From a virus, in the IMG/VR virus record IMGVR_UViG_3300042549_005931, positions 205,134 through 269,133 of that record: a stretch of 64,000 nucleotides of DNA. One strand, given 5' to 3'. Positions 1 through 5,679 of this stretch are shown here, piece after piece. A program made the position numbers and the translations under genes. The notes under the pieces are model-generated. The model ran no database searches and had not been told where the DNA came from. It saw only the letters and a list, made by a program, of their open reading frames with translations. Position 1 is the stretch's first letter. Every line of letters begins with the position of its first letter.

Positions 1-2
1 GA

Positions 3-69
3 GGTGTCTCGTATAACTAATACAATCCCCTAATAGGGACTGATGTAAGATTAAGATTCTTACGACACC
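3..69 (+). ncRNA. tRNA-like folded element (possible decayed tRNA)
   Basis: Bases 3-8 (GGTGTC) pair with 64-69 (GACACC). A 6-bp arm (45-50 with 58-63) closes a 7-base loop, and 26-29 pairs with 36-39, giving a reduced cloverleaf just upstream of a genuine tRNA. There is no GTTCGAAT T-loop and no convincing 7-base anticodon loop, so it is either a decayed tRNA, a processing signal or a chance fold. Confidence 0.3.
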
Positions 70-91
70 GAACGTGATTGGATTATTAACC

Positions 92-166
92 GCCCCTATC
101 GACAAGCGGTTAAGTCACGTCCCTTTCACGGATGAGTCACGGGTTCGATTCCCGTTGGGGGTACCA
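92..166 (+). tRNA. tRNA-Glu (TTC)
   Basis: Acceptor GCCCCTA pairs with TGGGGGT, the D stem is GAC/GTC, the anticodon arm CGTCC-CTTTCAC-GGATG presents TTC, and the T arm is ACGGG/CCCGT. The 3' CCA is encoded (164-166). It reads GAA/GAG and starts the tRNA island. Confidence 0.93.
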
Positions 167-177
167 AAAGTTTTATT

Positions 178-426
178 ATGTTAGAACAAATATTGGAGTA
201 CTTTGGGGAAGAAGAATTTCTTAAAGCGGACGGATTCGATGAAGCCGTTATTGGTGTTGAAGAAAGTTCGATGAGACTAATCTATTCAGTTACCAAATGT
301 CTTGAGATATTGGTTACCAATGAAGAGATGTCATTAGAAGAAGCTATTGAGTATTTTGACTTTAATGTTAGAAGTGCTTATGTAGGTGATAAAACACCCA
401 TTTGGTGTGAGGATGGTTTTATGTAA
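178..426 (+). CDS. conserved phage small acidic protein
   Basis: This 82-residue acidic protein begins 11 bases after the tRNA-Glu CCA. Its second half reads MSLEEAIEYFDFNV, followed by AYVGDKTPIW and an acidic tail. I recognise this wording from uncharacterised phage and bacterial proteins, but no function is known to me. It has no signal peptide or membrane segment. The next gene starts two bases after its stop, so the two are probably co-transcribed. Confidence 0.75.
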   Translation: MLEQILEYFGEEEFLKADGFDEAVIGVEESSMRLIYSVTKCLEILVTNEEMSLEEAIEYFDFNVRSAYVGDKTPIWCEDGFM

Positions 427-427
427 T

Positions 428-616
428 ATGAAAAAAATAATATATCTACTAATTGTAATTTTTACATTATCCGGTTGTTTTACTTATGTAAGAGAAACTG
501 GTAGATTTTACCCACGTAATAGAAATTTACAACCAAACCATAGAATGGGTATTAACGGTTACCATTTAAGAAATCAATATTATTTTAGACATATTCAACC
601 ATTAAAAAAAAGATAA
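428..616 (+). CDS. small lipoprotein
   Basis: The protein has 62 residues. MKK is followed by a hydrophobic stretch and a lipobox LSGC (Cys about residue 16), so it should be exported and lipid-anchored by host signal peptidase II. The mature part is short, basic and rich in Asn, Arg and Tyr. I chose the ATG at 428 because it puts the charged n-region directly before the hydrophobic core; an upstream in-frame ATG overlaps the previous gene and would bury the signal. A role in envelope modification or superinfection exclusion is possible but unproven. Confidence 0.7.
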   Translation: MKKIIYLLIVIFTLSGCFTYVRETGRFYPRNRNLQPNHRMGINGYHLRNQYYFRHIQPLKKR

Positions 617-658
617 AGGATTGATTTTCAACATTTTTATATTTATAATAAAAAAGAT

Positions 659-1006
659 ATGTTAGACTTAAAAGAACTTTTAATTATGCTAGGATTGGCG
701 GTTGGTGGACCATCACACAGTCAAGATATGACTTTTTATCGACAAAAATTATCTAATGAAATGGTTTTAGAACAAAAACTAAAAGAAGAAATTAAAGCCT
801 TAGAATATAGAAAACTTTGGGACGATGTAAATCAAAAAGAAAATGCAGATTTTGCAGTTAGGTGGTTTAAAGATAAAAAATCGGAAGATAAATTAGGTAG
901 TTCAAAAAAAGATTTAAATAACACAAGAAAAAAAATAAAAGTATTAAAAAATATCCTTGAAAAAGATTCATTAGATAAGGTAGTACCTCAAACTCAGGTA
1001 CTTTAA
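659..1006 (+). CDS. hypothetical coiled-coil protein
   Basis: The protein has 115 residues. A short hydrophobic N-terminus (LLIMLGLAVGG) is followed by a long charged helix rich in Lys and Glu with heptad-like spacing (about residues 30-110). An AT-rich TATTTATA-like box lies just upstream. I do not recognise a family. A membrane-tethered coiled coil or a virion component would fit. Confidence 0.6.
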   Translation: MLDLKELLIMLGLAVGGPSHSQDMTFYRQKLSNEMVLEQKLKEEIKALEYRKLWDDVNQKENADFAVRWFKDKKSEDKLGSSKKDLNNTRKKIKVLKNILEKDSLDKVVPQTQVL

Positions 1007-1018
1007 TTTATTTTCGGA

Positions 1019-1026
1019 TATTTATA
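1019..1026 (+). promoter_or_regulatory. candidate late promoter box TATTTATA
   Basis: This exact octamer lies 19 bases before the start of the next gene. The same octamer precedes many other genes in the window (for example 10017, 17497 and 34393 on plus; 41683, 43953 and 26390 read on minus), which suggests a phage-specific promoter element. Confidence 0.5.
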
Positions 1027-1045
1027 TATTATAAAAACAAAAATT

Positions 1046-1468
1046 ATGAAAAAATTATTATTTATTTTCGCGTTAGTTCTTGGTTGTACTTTTAGTTCAA
1101 CTGCTCAAGAATTGTTTGGTTCCGCAACTAACAAAGGTATGGACGGATACTTAACTGGTGGTTACATCAAAAAAGGATGGGGTGCCTATGTTGGTTTTAG
1201 ATATGATGCTGACCCTATGGTTAGTACTAAAACAGGTAGCTTTGATAAAACTATGAAATTTGGTGTTATTCGTATGTTTGCGAGTGAGAAAATTATGATG
1301 GGTGTGGGAATCCAACCTGTCGATAATGTTAACAAACCAAATGTTTTTATTGGTTACGCACCATTAAAATCGGAAGGATTGAAGATATGGGTTATTGGTA
1401 ATTTAGTAGGTTCTAATTTTACACCAGGTCTTGGTTTAACTTATAAATTATCACAAATTAATTTTTAA
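1046..1468 (+). CDS. exported outer-membrane-like protein
   Basis: The protein has 140 residues with a clear signal peptide (MKKLLFIFALVLGCTFSSTAQ, cleavage after about residue 21; the AQ end is typical of Bacteroidota). The mature part alternates Gly/aromatic-rich strands (GGYIKKGWGAYVGFRYDAD, FTPGLGLTYKL) as in small outer-membrane beta-barrels. It may coat or alter the host surface during infection. The family is unknown to me; the host-like signal suggests acquisition from the host. Confidence 0.7.
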   Translation: MKKLLFIFALVLGCTFSSTAQELFGSATNKGMDGYLTGGYIKKGWGAYVGFRYDADPMVSTKTGSFDKTMKFGVIRMFASEKIMMGVGIQPVDNVNKPNVFIGYAPLKSEGLKIWVIGNLVGSNFTPGLGLTYKLSQINF

Positions 1469-1494
1469 AAATTTACTATTAAATAAAACTTTTG

Positions 1495-1502
1495 TATATT
1501 TG
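1495..1502 (+). promoter_or_regulatory. host-type promoter core TATATTTG
   Basis: This matches the Bacteroidota -7 consensus TAnnTTTG. It lies about 18 bases before a small reading frame and a terminator, so a short transcript of roughly 1508-1685 is expected. Confidence 0.5.
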
Positions 1503-1520
1503 TATATACTTATTAGAAAA

Positions 1521-1625
1521 ATGAAGAATTTATTAACAACAATATCGCTTAGTTTGAACCCGTCATATAATGATAATGGGAGAGGCGTGCAGACGTTAAT
1601 AAGTTCGGACCAAATATTAGGATAG
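1521..1625 (+). CDS. possible 34-residue peptide
   Basis: ATG at 1521 opens a 34-codon frame directly downstream of a host-type promoter and upstream of an intrinsic terminator, so the unit looks like a complete small gene. The peptide has a mildly hydrophobic N-terminus and no recognisable motif. The transcript could equally be a small RNA without a coding role. Confidence 0.3.
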   Translation: MKNLLTTISLSLNPSYNDNGRGVQTLISSDQILG

Positions 1626-1649
1626 TAAATAAAAAAACTAAAATAAAGA

Positions 1650-1680
1650 AACCCGAACGACTTAAAAAATTGTTCGGGTT
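1650..1680 (+). terminator. intrinsic terminator
   Basis: AACCCGAAC (1650-1658) pairs with GTTCGGGTT (1672-1680) and is followed by a T-rich run. It ends the short unit before the tRNA operon promoter. Confidence 0.85.
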
Positions 1681-1704
1681 TTTTGTTTTAATGAAACTTT
1701 TACA

Positions 1705-1712
1705 TATATTTG
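1705..1712 (+). promoter_or_regulatory. host-type promoter of the tRNA operon
   Basis: TATATTTG fits the TAnnTTTG core and sits immediately after a terminator and about 58 bases before the first tRNA of the cluster. No other start signal is seen, so it is the likely promoter for the tRNA series. Confidence 0.6.
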
Positions 1713-1769
1713 TAAAACAGTTCATCACATAGGTGGTGAAAAATGTTCTTTGACATTGTGAGAAAAAAT

Positions 1770-1854
1770 GCTCGGGTGGTGTAATGGTAGCCACGAAGGA
1801 CTTAAAATCCTTTGGACAGAAATGTCCGTGCCGGTTCGAGTCCGGCCCCGAGTA
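1770..1854 (+). tRNA. tRNA-Leu (TAA)
   Basis: Acceptor GCTCGGG/CCCGAGT; anticodon arm AAGGA-CTTAAAA-TCCTT presenting TAA; a class II variable arm GGACA-GAAA-TGTCC; T arm GCCGG/CCGGC. CCA is not encoded. Confidence 0.93.
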
Positions 1855-1971
1855 CAAATGTAATGACTTAGAAATAAGTGACGGAACAGACGCTATGTAT
1901 GAAATGGAAACTTTCGAAACTCGTATAAAAGAGTGAATTAGACACAAACCGTACAGACATTACATTAAATT
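1855..1971 (+). other. folded tRNA spacer
   Basis: This is a 117-base gap between tRNA-Leu and tRNA-Arg. TGTAATG near its start can pair with CATTACA near its end, enclosing smaller hairpins such as ACTT-AGAAAT-AAGT. The flanking tRNAs would be exposed at the base of this helix, so it may guide processing. No coding frame is supported here. Confidence 0.4.
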
Positions 1972-2045
1972 GGTTCCGTAGCTCAGCTGGATAGAGCAAC
2001 TCTCTTCTAAAGAGTAGGTCTTTGGTTCGAATCCAAACGGAATCA
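1972..2045 (+). tRNA. tRNA-Arg (TCT)
   Basis: Acceptor GGTTCCG/CGGAATC; anticodon arm ACTCT-CTTCTAA-AGAGT presenting TCT, which reads AGA/AGG, the Arg codons favoured in AT-rich phage genes. The T loop is TTCGAAT and CCA is not encoded. Confidence 0.93.
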
Positions 2046-2050
2046 CATAT

Positions 2051-2125
2051 AGAGTAATGGGCTAATTGGTAAGCCGCTACATTTGGGTTGTAGACATCAT
2101 GGGGGTTCGAGTCCCTCTTATTCTA
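2051..2125 (+). tRNA. tRNA-Pro (TGG)
   Basis: Acceptor AGAGTAA/TTATTCT with one G-U pair; anticodon arm CTACA-TTTGGGT-TGTAG presenting TGG; T arm GGGGG/CCCTC. CCA is not encoded. Confidence 0.9.
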
Positions 2126-2133
2126 CATTAAAT

Positions 2134-2218
2134 GGTTTCGTTGCCGTAGTGGCCGAACGGTCCAGACTGTTAATCTGGTGAGTAACATCCATCGTAGGTT
2201 CGAATCCTACCGAGACCG
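2134..2218 (+). tRNA. tRNA-Asn (GTT) with long variable region
   Basis: Acceptor GGTTTCG/CGAGACC, anticodon arm CCAGA-CTGTTAA-TCTGG presenting GTT, T arm GTAGG/CCTAC, discriminator G. The odd part is a 15-base variable region, which is typical of class II tRNAs (Ser, Leu, Tyr) rather than Asn. The anticodon arm resembles the bacterial Tyr arm (compare 3030-3112, CTGTAAA), so it may be a Tyr-type body with a one-base anticodon change. Confidence 0.8.
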
Positions 2219-2270
2219 CTTGACTTTTTCGAATATTTTATGTATTTATTGTTAACTAAAAAAATTAATA

Positions 2271-2810
2271 ATGGGTAAGTACTTCGAAAAAATTATAGAT
2301 TTAAGAAATCAAGGAAAAACATATAAGGAAATATGTGTTGAATTAAACTGTGCAATGTCAACAGTGTCATATCACTGTAAGTTAAATAAATTGGGTGGCC
2401 ACACTGATAGACTGACAGATGAAGATAAGGTAGAACTTCAAAAATTATACAATGAAGTTGGCAGTTTAAAAAAAGTGGCTAAATTAAAAGGTTATGCATT
2501 TCAAACTGTTCAAAAATATGTAACAATAAAAAATAGAACAAAAAAAGTTTCAAAATCCGAAGCGGTAATAGAATGGAGAAAAAGAACTAAGATAAAATTA
2601 GTTGAATATAAAGGTGGTAAATGTCAAATTTGTGATTACAATAAATCATTCAATGCATTACATTTCCATCATATTAACCCAAATGAAAAAGATTTTTCAA
2701 TATCAGGTAAATCATTATCATTTGACAAATTAAAAACTGAGGTTGATAAATGTATTTTAGTATGTTCAAATTGTCATTCTGAAATACATGAAGGTTTAAT
2801 AACATTATAA
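2271..2810 (+). CDS. HNH endonuclease (free-standing, homing type)
   Basis: The protein has 179 residues. An N-terminal helix-turn-helix-like half (DLRNQGKTYKEICVELN, about 10-35) is followed by an HNH zinc-finger nuclease domain: CQIC (118-121), HFHHINP with the catalytic His pair (132-134), and CSNCH (165-169). Such enzymes cut DNA at specific sites and spread by repair-driven conversion. It sits inside the tRNA cluster between tRNA-Asn and tRNA-Leu, a classic spot for homing genes, and may have reshaped the cluster. It starts at ATG 2271 after an AT-rich TATTTATT box. Confidence 0.88.
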   Translation: MGKYFEKIIDLRNQGKTYKEICVELNCAMSTVSYHCKLNKLGGHTDRLTDEDKVELQKLYNEVGSLKKVAKLKGYAFQTVQKYVTIKNRTKKVSKSEAVIEWRKRTKIKLVEYKGGKCQICDYNKSFNALHFHHINPNEKDFSISGKSLSFDKLKTEVDKCILVCSNCHSEIHEGLITL

Positions 2811-2811
2811 C

Positions 2812-2887
2812 ACCCTTATGGACAAACGGCAAAGTCACTGGTTTTAGGCACCAGGTTTTATAGGTTCGAATCCTATTAGGGGTACCA
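2812..2887 (+). tRNA. tRNA with TAG anticodon (Leu codon) in class I body
   Basis: Acceptor ACCCTTA/TAGGGGT, D stem GAC/GTC, anticodon arm CTGGT-TTTAGGC-ACCAG presenting TAG (reads CTA/CTG), T arm ATAGG/CCTAT, encoded CCA (2885-2887). The variable loop has only 5 bases, whereas bacterial Leu tRNAs are class II. The body looks like the Glu/Gln type (compare 92-166). Which amino acid it accepts is therefore uncertain. Confidence 0.8.
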
Positions 2888-2904
2888 ACTAAATTTTTAA
2901 TATT

Positions 2905-3024
2905 ATGGCAGTTACATCAAAAAGAGTTGCAAAGAAAGCTAGTAAAGCTTTAAGTAGTAAAAAAACGAGTAAAACAACTAAGACTCTTGCAGGTAGTGCA
3001 TTGAGACAAAGAAGAAAAAAATAG
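2905..3024 (+). CDS. very basic 39-residue protein
   Basis: ATG at 2905 opens a 39-codon frame starting MAVTSKRVAKKASKAL, with repeated Lys, Ser and Thr and ending in RQRRKK. About a third of the residues are Lys or Arg, with no hydrophobic core, so nucleic-acid or RNA binding is the natural guess. It lies between two tRNAs 17 bases after the previous CCA, and its stop is five bases before tRNA-Tyr. Confidence 0.6.
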   Translation: MAVTSKRVAKKASKALSSKKTSKTTKTLAGSALRQRRKK

Positions 3025-3029
3025 TAATT

Positions 3030-3112
3030 GGGAGTGTTGAGCAACGGTTGCTTAGCAGACTGTAAATCTGTGGTCTACGACATTGGCGGTTCGAATCCGT
3101 CCACTCCCACCA
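3030..3112 (+). tRNA. tRNA-Tyr (GTA)
   Basis: Acceptor GGGAGTG/CACTCCC, anticodon loop CTGTAAA presenting GTA, class II variable arm, T loop TTCGAAT, encoded CCA (3110-3112). Confidence 0.93.
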
Positions 3113-3125
3113 AAACAAAAAAACT

Positions 3126-3686
3126 ATGGAATTCATTTACAGAAGAGAAAACGTATTATCAAAAGAACAATGTGATGAGATAATACAAAAGTTTGAAGAG
3201 TCTGATTTTAAATTGGCAGGTATTACCGCATCAGGTGTTAACGAATCTATTAAAAAATCTACAGACCTTACATTTCATCATAATACTTTAGATGATGAAA
3301 AAATTAATAATCTTTGGGGTGATACTGTTCGTAAAATTGTTCGTGATTTAAATTATCACATGAACAAATACAAGGAGGAAAATGAATACTTGAAATTTTT
3401 TAAAATAGAGATGGATTCATTCAACATTCAAAAGTACGAACCAAATGGTGGATTTTATACTTGGCATTGTGAAACCATTCATTGTTTAGATAGAGTTACC
3501 GCTTGGATGATATATCTTAATGATGTTGATGATGGTGGTACTGAGTTTATGAAACAAAAACACACGGAGAAAGCTGAAGCGGGTAAGTTAATTATATGGC
3601 CAGCAGATTGGACACATGCACATCGAGGTCAGGTTAGCACTACCAAAACAAAATATATTTTAACAGGTTGGTTTAGTCAAAAGTAA
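3126..3686 (+). CDS. 2OG-Fe(II) dioxygenase (prolyl-4-hydroxylase-like), copy 1
   Basis: The protein has 186 residues. It carries the double-stranded beta-helix oxygenase pattern: YTWHCE (112-116, H114 and E116 as iron ligands, an HxE variant of HxD), WMIYLNDVDDGGTEF (127-141), then WPADWTHAHRG (158-168) with the distal His and the Arg that would hold 2-oxoglutarate, and a YILTGW end. Such enzymes hydroxylate protein or small-molecule side chains. The next gene is a paralogue starting two bases after the stop, indicating a tandem duplication. Confidence 0.85.
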   Translation: MEFIYRRENVLSKEQCDEIIQKFEESDFKLAGITASGVNESIKKSTDLTFHHNTLDDEKINNLWGDTVRKIVRDLNYHMNKYKEENEYLKFFKIEMDSFNIQKYEPNGGFYTWHCETIHCLDRVTAWMIYLNDVDDGGTEFMKQKHTEKAEAGKLIIWPADWTHAHRGQVSTTKTKYILTGWFSQK

Positions 3687-3687
3687 T

Positions 3688-4254
3688 ATGGAATTCATTT
3701 ATAGAAAAGAAAATGCATTATCATTAGATTTATGTAATGATATAATTACTAAATTTAATGAATCTAATTTACCTGAACCGGGTGTAGTAGGAAAAGGTGT
3801 AGTTGAAGAAATAAAAAAATCGATAGATTTATCTTTCCATGCCGATTCATTAAACACTAAAGAATTACAAGATATATGGGGTCCACCATTGGGTGAAAGT
3901 ATTCCAATTATTAATTCATGTGTTCAAGAATATTGTGATAAATTTGAATATTTGAAAATGATGAGTTCATTTAAAATGGAAGCTTTTAATATTCAAAAGT
4001 ATGAACCGGGTGGTGGATTTTATACTTGGCATTGTGAAGCTACTTTAAAAATAAGACGTGTTGTTGTTTGGATGGTTTATTTAAACGATGTTGACGATGG
4101 AGGAACCGAATTTATACATCAAAACCATATCGAAAAAGCGGAAGCTGGTAAATTATTGTTGTGGCCGGTTGATTGGACACATGCACATAGAGGACAAATT
4201 AGTTATACCAAAACAAAATATATTTTAACAGGTTGGTATTCTATACCCCAATAA
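3688..4254 (+). CDS. 2OG-Fe(II) dioxygenase, copy 2
   Basis: The protein has 188 residues and is a close paralogue of the upstream gene: the same start (MEFIYR), the same YTWHCE iron-ligand motif, VWMVYLNDVDDGGTEF, and WTHAHRG with YILTGW at the end. The N-terminal halves have diverged more than the catalytic core, suggesting different substrates. A tandem pair in one operon could modify two target sites or act as a heterodimer. The substrate is unknown. Confidence 0.85.
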   Translation: MEFIYRKENALSLDLCNDIITKFNESNLPEPGVVGKGVVEEIKKSIDLSFHADSLNTKELQDIWGPPLGESIPIINSCVQEYCDKFEYLKMMSSFKMEAFNIQKYEPGGGFYTWHCEATLKIRRVVVWMVYLNDVDDGGTEFIHQNHIEKAEAGKLLLWPVDWTHAHRGQISYTKTKYILTGWYSIPQ

Positions 4255-4300
4255 TCGTTGAAATATACGATAACAGATTTTATCGTTAGATTAAACGATA
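4255..4300 (+). other. inverted repeats before tRNA-Met
   Basis: ACGATAA (4268-4274) pairs with TTATCGT (4281-4287), and flanking ATCGT/ACGAT copies offer alternative pairing. There is no T-run, so a processing or regulatory fold is more likely than a terminator. Confidence 0.4.
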
Positions 4301-4301
4301 T

Positions 4302-4375
4302 GGACTTATAGCTCAGATGGTTAGAGCAGGTCGCTCATAACGACAAGGTCACAGGTTCGAGCCCTGTTTGGTCCA
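4302..4375 (+). tRNA. tRNA-Met or tRNA-Ile2 (CAT)
   Basis: Acceptor GGACTTA/TTGGTCC with one T-T mismatch, anticodon loop CTCATAA presenting CAT on a 4-bp perfect stem, T arm ACAGG/CCTGT, no CCA. CAT may be elongator Met or, if lysidine-modified, Ile; the sequence alone does not decide. Confidence 0.85.
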
Positions 4376-4455
4376 CAAAAAGTGTCTTGGTATGCTCTGA
4401 CGAAAGTCAACGACAAGGTCTCGGTAGGCAGAACGCGTCTGATTCTACCCAAAAC
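4376..4455 (+). other. folded tRNA spacer
   Basis: This is an 80-base gap with two hairpins: TGAC-GAAA-GTCA enclosed by CTTG/CAAG, and GGTAG...CTACC enclosing CAGA-ACGCG-TCTG. It has no coding frame. Confidence 0.4.
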
Positions 4456-4529
4456 AGAAGATTAGCTCAGTTGGTTAGAGCATTTGGTTTACATCCAAAG
4501 GGTCATAGGTTCGAATCCTATATCTTCTA
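4456..4529 (+). tRNA. tRNA-Val (TAC)
   Basis: Acceptor AGAAGAT/ATCTTCT, anticodon arm TTTGG-TTTACAT-CCAAA presenting TAC, T arm ATAGG/CCTAT. CCA is not encoded. Confidence 0.93.
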
Positions 4530-4534
4530 CAGAA

Positions 4535-4592
4535 AACTGAGATAGGATATTATTGATATGGATACAATTCCTGATAATATTGCTACTCAGTT
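4535..4592 (+). other. long hairpin between tRNAs
   Basis: AACTGAG, TAG and ATATTAT on the left arm pair with ATAATAT, CTA and CTCAGTT on the right arm, giving about 17 bp with small bulges. It fills nearly the whole spacer between tRNA-Val and tRNA-Gly and has no T-run. It is a good substrate for double-strand-specific processing. Confidence 0.6.
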
Positions 4593-4596
4593 GATT

Positions 4597-4672
4597 GCGA
4601 AAGTAGCTCAGTTGGTAGAGCATTACCTTGCCAAGGTAAGGGTCGCGAGTTCGAATCTCGTTTTTCGCTCCA
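4597..4672 (+). tRNA. tRNA-Gly (GCC)
   Basis: Acceptor GCGAAAG/TTTTCGC, anticodon arm TTACC-TTGCCAA-GGTAA presenting GCC, discriminator T, encoded CCA (4670-4672). Confidence 0.92.
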
Positions 4673-4786
4673 TAAGGAGCTCCCGCTTTAAGGTGAAGGA
4701 CACGCGGGCGAATAACTTTCAGGGTAAGTTGTAAAAGAACTCGAAACCTTAAGTCTAGTGTGGGAGAGACTCCTACCCACACACAA
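4673..4786 (+). other. folded tRNA spacer
   Basis: This 114-base gap contains CCCGC...GCGGG and GTGTGGG...CCCACAC hairpins. No gene is seen. Confidence 0.4.
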
Positions 4787-4858
4787 GCGAATATAGCACA
4801 GCGGTTAGTGCTCTGGTCTTCCAAACCGGAAACGACAGTTCGAATCTGTCTATTCGCT
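4787..4858 (+). tRNA. tRNA-Gly (TCC)
   Basis: Acceptor GCGAATA/TATTCGC, anticodon arm CTGGT-CTTCCAA-ACCGG presenting TCC, T arm GACAG/CTGTC, discriminator T, no CCA. With 4597-4672 it covers all Gly codons. Confidence 0.92.
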
Positions 4859-4867
4859 CTATTAATC

Positions 4868-4940
4868 GGGATTGAGGTCAAACGGTTAAGATGTCGCCCT
4901 GTCACGGCGCACGGAGCGGGTTCAACTCCCGTCAGTCCCG
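4868..4940 (+). tRNA. tRNA-Asp (GTC)
   Basis: Acceptor GGGATTG/CAGTCCC, anticodon loop CTGTCAC presenting GTC on a CGCC/GGCG stem, T loop TTCAACT, discriminator G, no CCA. It has normal class I architecture, unlike the second GTC-bearing RNA at 5680. Confidence 0.9.
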
Positions 4941-4943
4941 CAT

Positions 4944-5014
4944 TCCTCTATGGTGTAACGGTAACACAACTGTTTTTGGTGCAGTTATTCATGGTTCGAA
5001 TCCATGTAGGGGGT
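4944..5014 (+). tRNA. tRNA-Gln (TTG)
   Basis: Acceptor TCCTCTA/TAGGGGG with G-U pairs, anticodon arm ACTGT-TTTTGGT-GCAGT presenting TTG, T arm CATGG/CCATG, no CCA. Confidence 0.88.
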
Positions 5015-5239
5015 CAATGAGTAAGAGATACTCAGCAGTCTTTAATCCAAGACTCATTTAAAAATGGATAGGATAATAGACTGGACATCCTTAAACGCCA
5101 GTCTCTTGGGAATAAAGCTGGAAAATCGTCCTTGCTCCCAGTAACGATTGACTTTTTAATGAGGGATGCCTCGCAGGTTTTTCAAACAGCTAAATAACCG
5201 AAATAACTACTCACATATAATCTCAATGTGGGGAAACAA
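5015..5239 (+). ncRNA. structured RNA candidate in the tRNA island
   Basis: The 225-base gap between tRNA-Gln and tRNA-Ser is densely foldable: AGTCTT/AAGACT; AGACTGG/CCAGTCT; TGGGA/TCCCA; GAGG-GATG-CCTC; and AATCGT/ACGATT, which overlaps the TGGGA helix and so could form a pseudoknot. No reading frame with a start signal is seen. It is longer and more elaborate than the other spacers, so a separate RNA is possible, but no known class is recognised. Confidence 0.4.
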
Positions 5240-5321
5240 GGAGAGGTGGACAATGGTCGTTGAGCGGTCTTGAAAACCGTCGGGTGTAAAAGCTTTGCAG
5301 GTTCGAATCCTGTCCTCTCCG
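5240..5321 (+). tRNA. tRNA-Ser (TGA)
   Basis: Acceptor GGAGAGG/CCTCTCC, anticodon arm GCGGT-CTTGAAA-ACCGT presenting TGA, class II variable arm, discriminator G, no CCA. Confidence 0.93.
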
Positions 5322-5378
5322 CACCCTACAATCCCATGTCGGCTCGAGTGGGTGAGAGTATAGGTATCGGGCCCTTAT

Positions 5379-5467
5379 AGAGGGTTGGGTGAGTGGCTTA
5401 AACCAGCAGTTTGCTAAACTGCGGATGGGGTTAAACCTGTCCACCGGTTCGAATCCGGTATCCTCTA
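5379..5467 (+). tRNA. tRNA-Ser (GCT)
   Basis: Acceptor AGAGGGT/ATCCTCT, anticodon arm around TTGCTAA presenting GCT, long variable arm, T arm ACCGG/CCGGT. The discriminator reads A, unusual for Ser (normally G); the acceptor could slide by one base, so the ends are uncertain by a base. Confidence 0.88.
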
Positions 5468-5481
5468 CACTATTTATATGA

Positions 5482-5676
5482 ATGATATTACAACTTAATC
5501 CAACAATACCAATTATACGTGTAAGTGACGGAATGAAAGGTTACGCATTTATGGTTATCGATTATTCTCAAGAACATGATTTATATTTCACATGTGGAAT
5601 GGATGATGGTGAAATTTGGACATTAAATAACAAAGAAATTAGGTTACAAAATAACATTACGTTAAATAGAAATTAA
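5482..5676 (+). CDS. conserved small phage protein
   Basis: The protein has 64 residues and starts MILQLNPTIPIIRV, then MVIDYSQEHDLYF, GEIWTLNNKEIR and QNNITLNR. I recognise this short pattern (LNPxIP...IDYxxEHxLxW...GExWTxxNxExRxxxNIT) from many tailed phages. Its function is unknown. It is wedged between two tRNA-type genes and is preceded by an ATTTATA box. Confidence 0.8.
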   Translation: MILQLNPTIPIIRVSDGMKGYAFMVIDYSQEHDLYFTCGMDDGEIWTLNNKEIRLQNNITLNRN

Positions 5677-5679
5677 CAT

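Noticed and set aside
1549-1947. 132-codon minus frame
   Set aside because: Antisense to tRNA-Leu and a terminator; composition-driven.
4489-4905. 138-codon minus frame across several tRNAs
   Set aside because: It runs antisense through at least three tRNA genes and has no start signal; a shadow of tRNA sequence.
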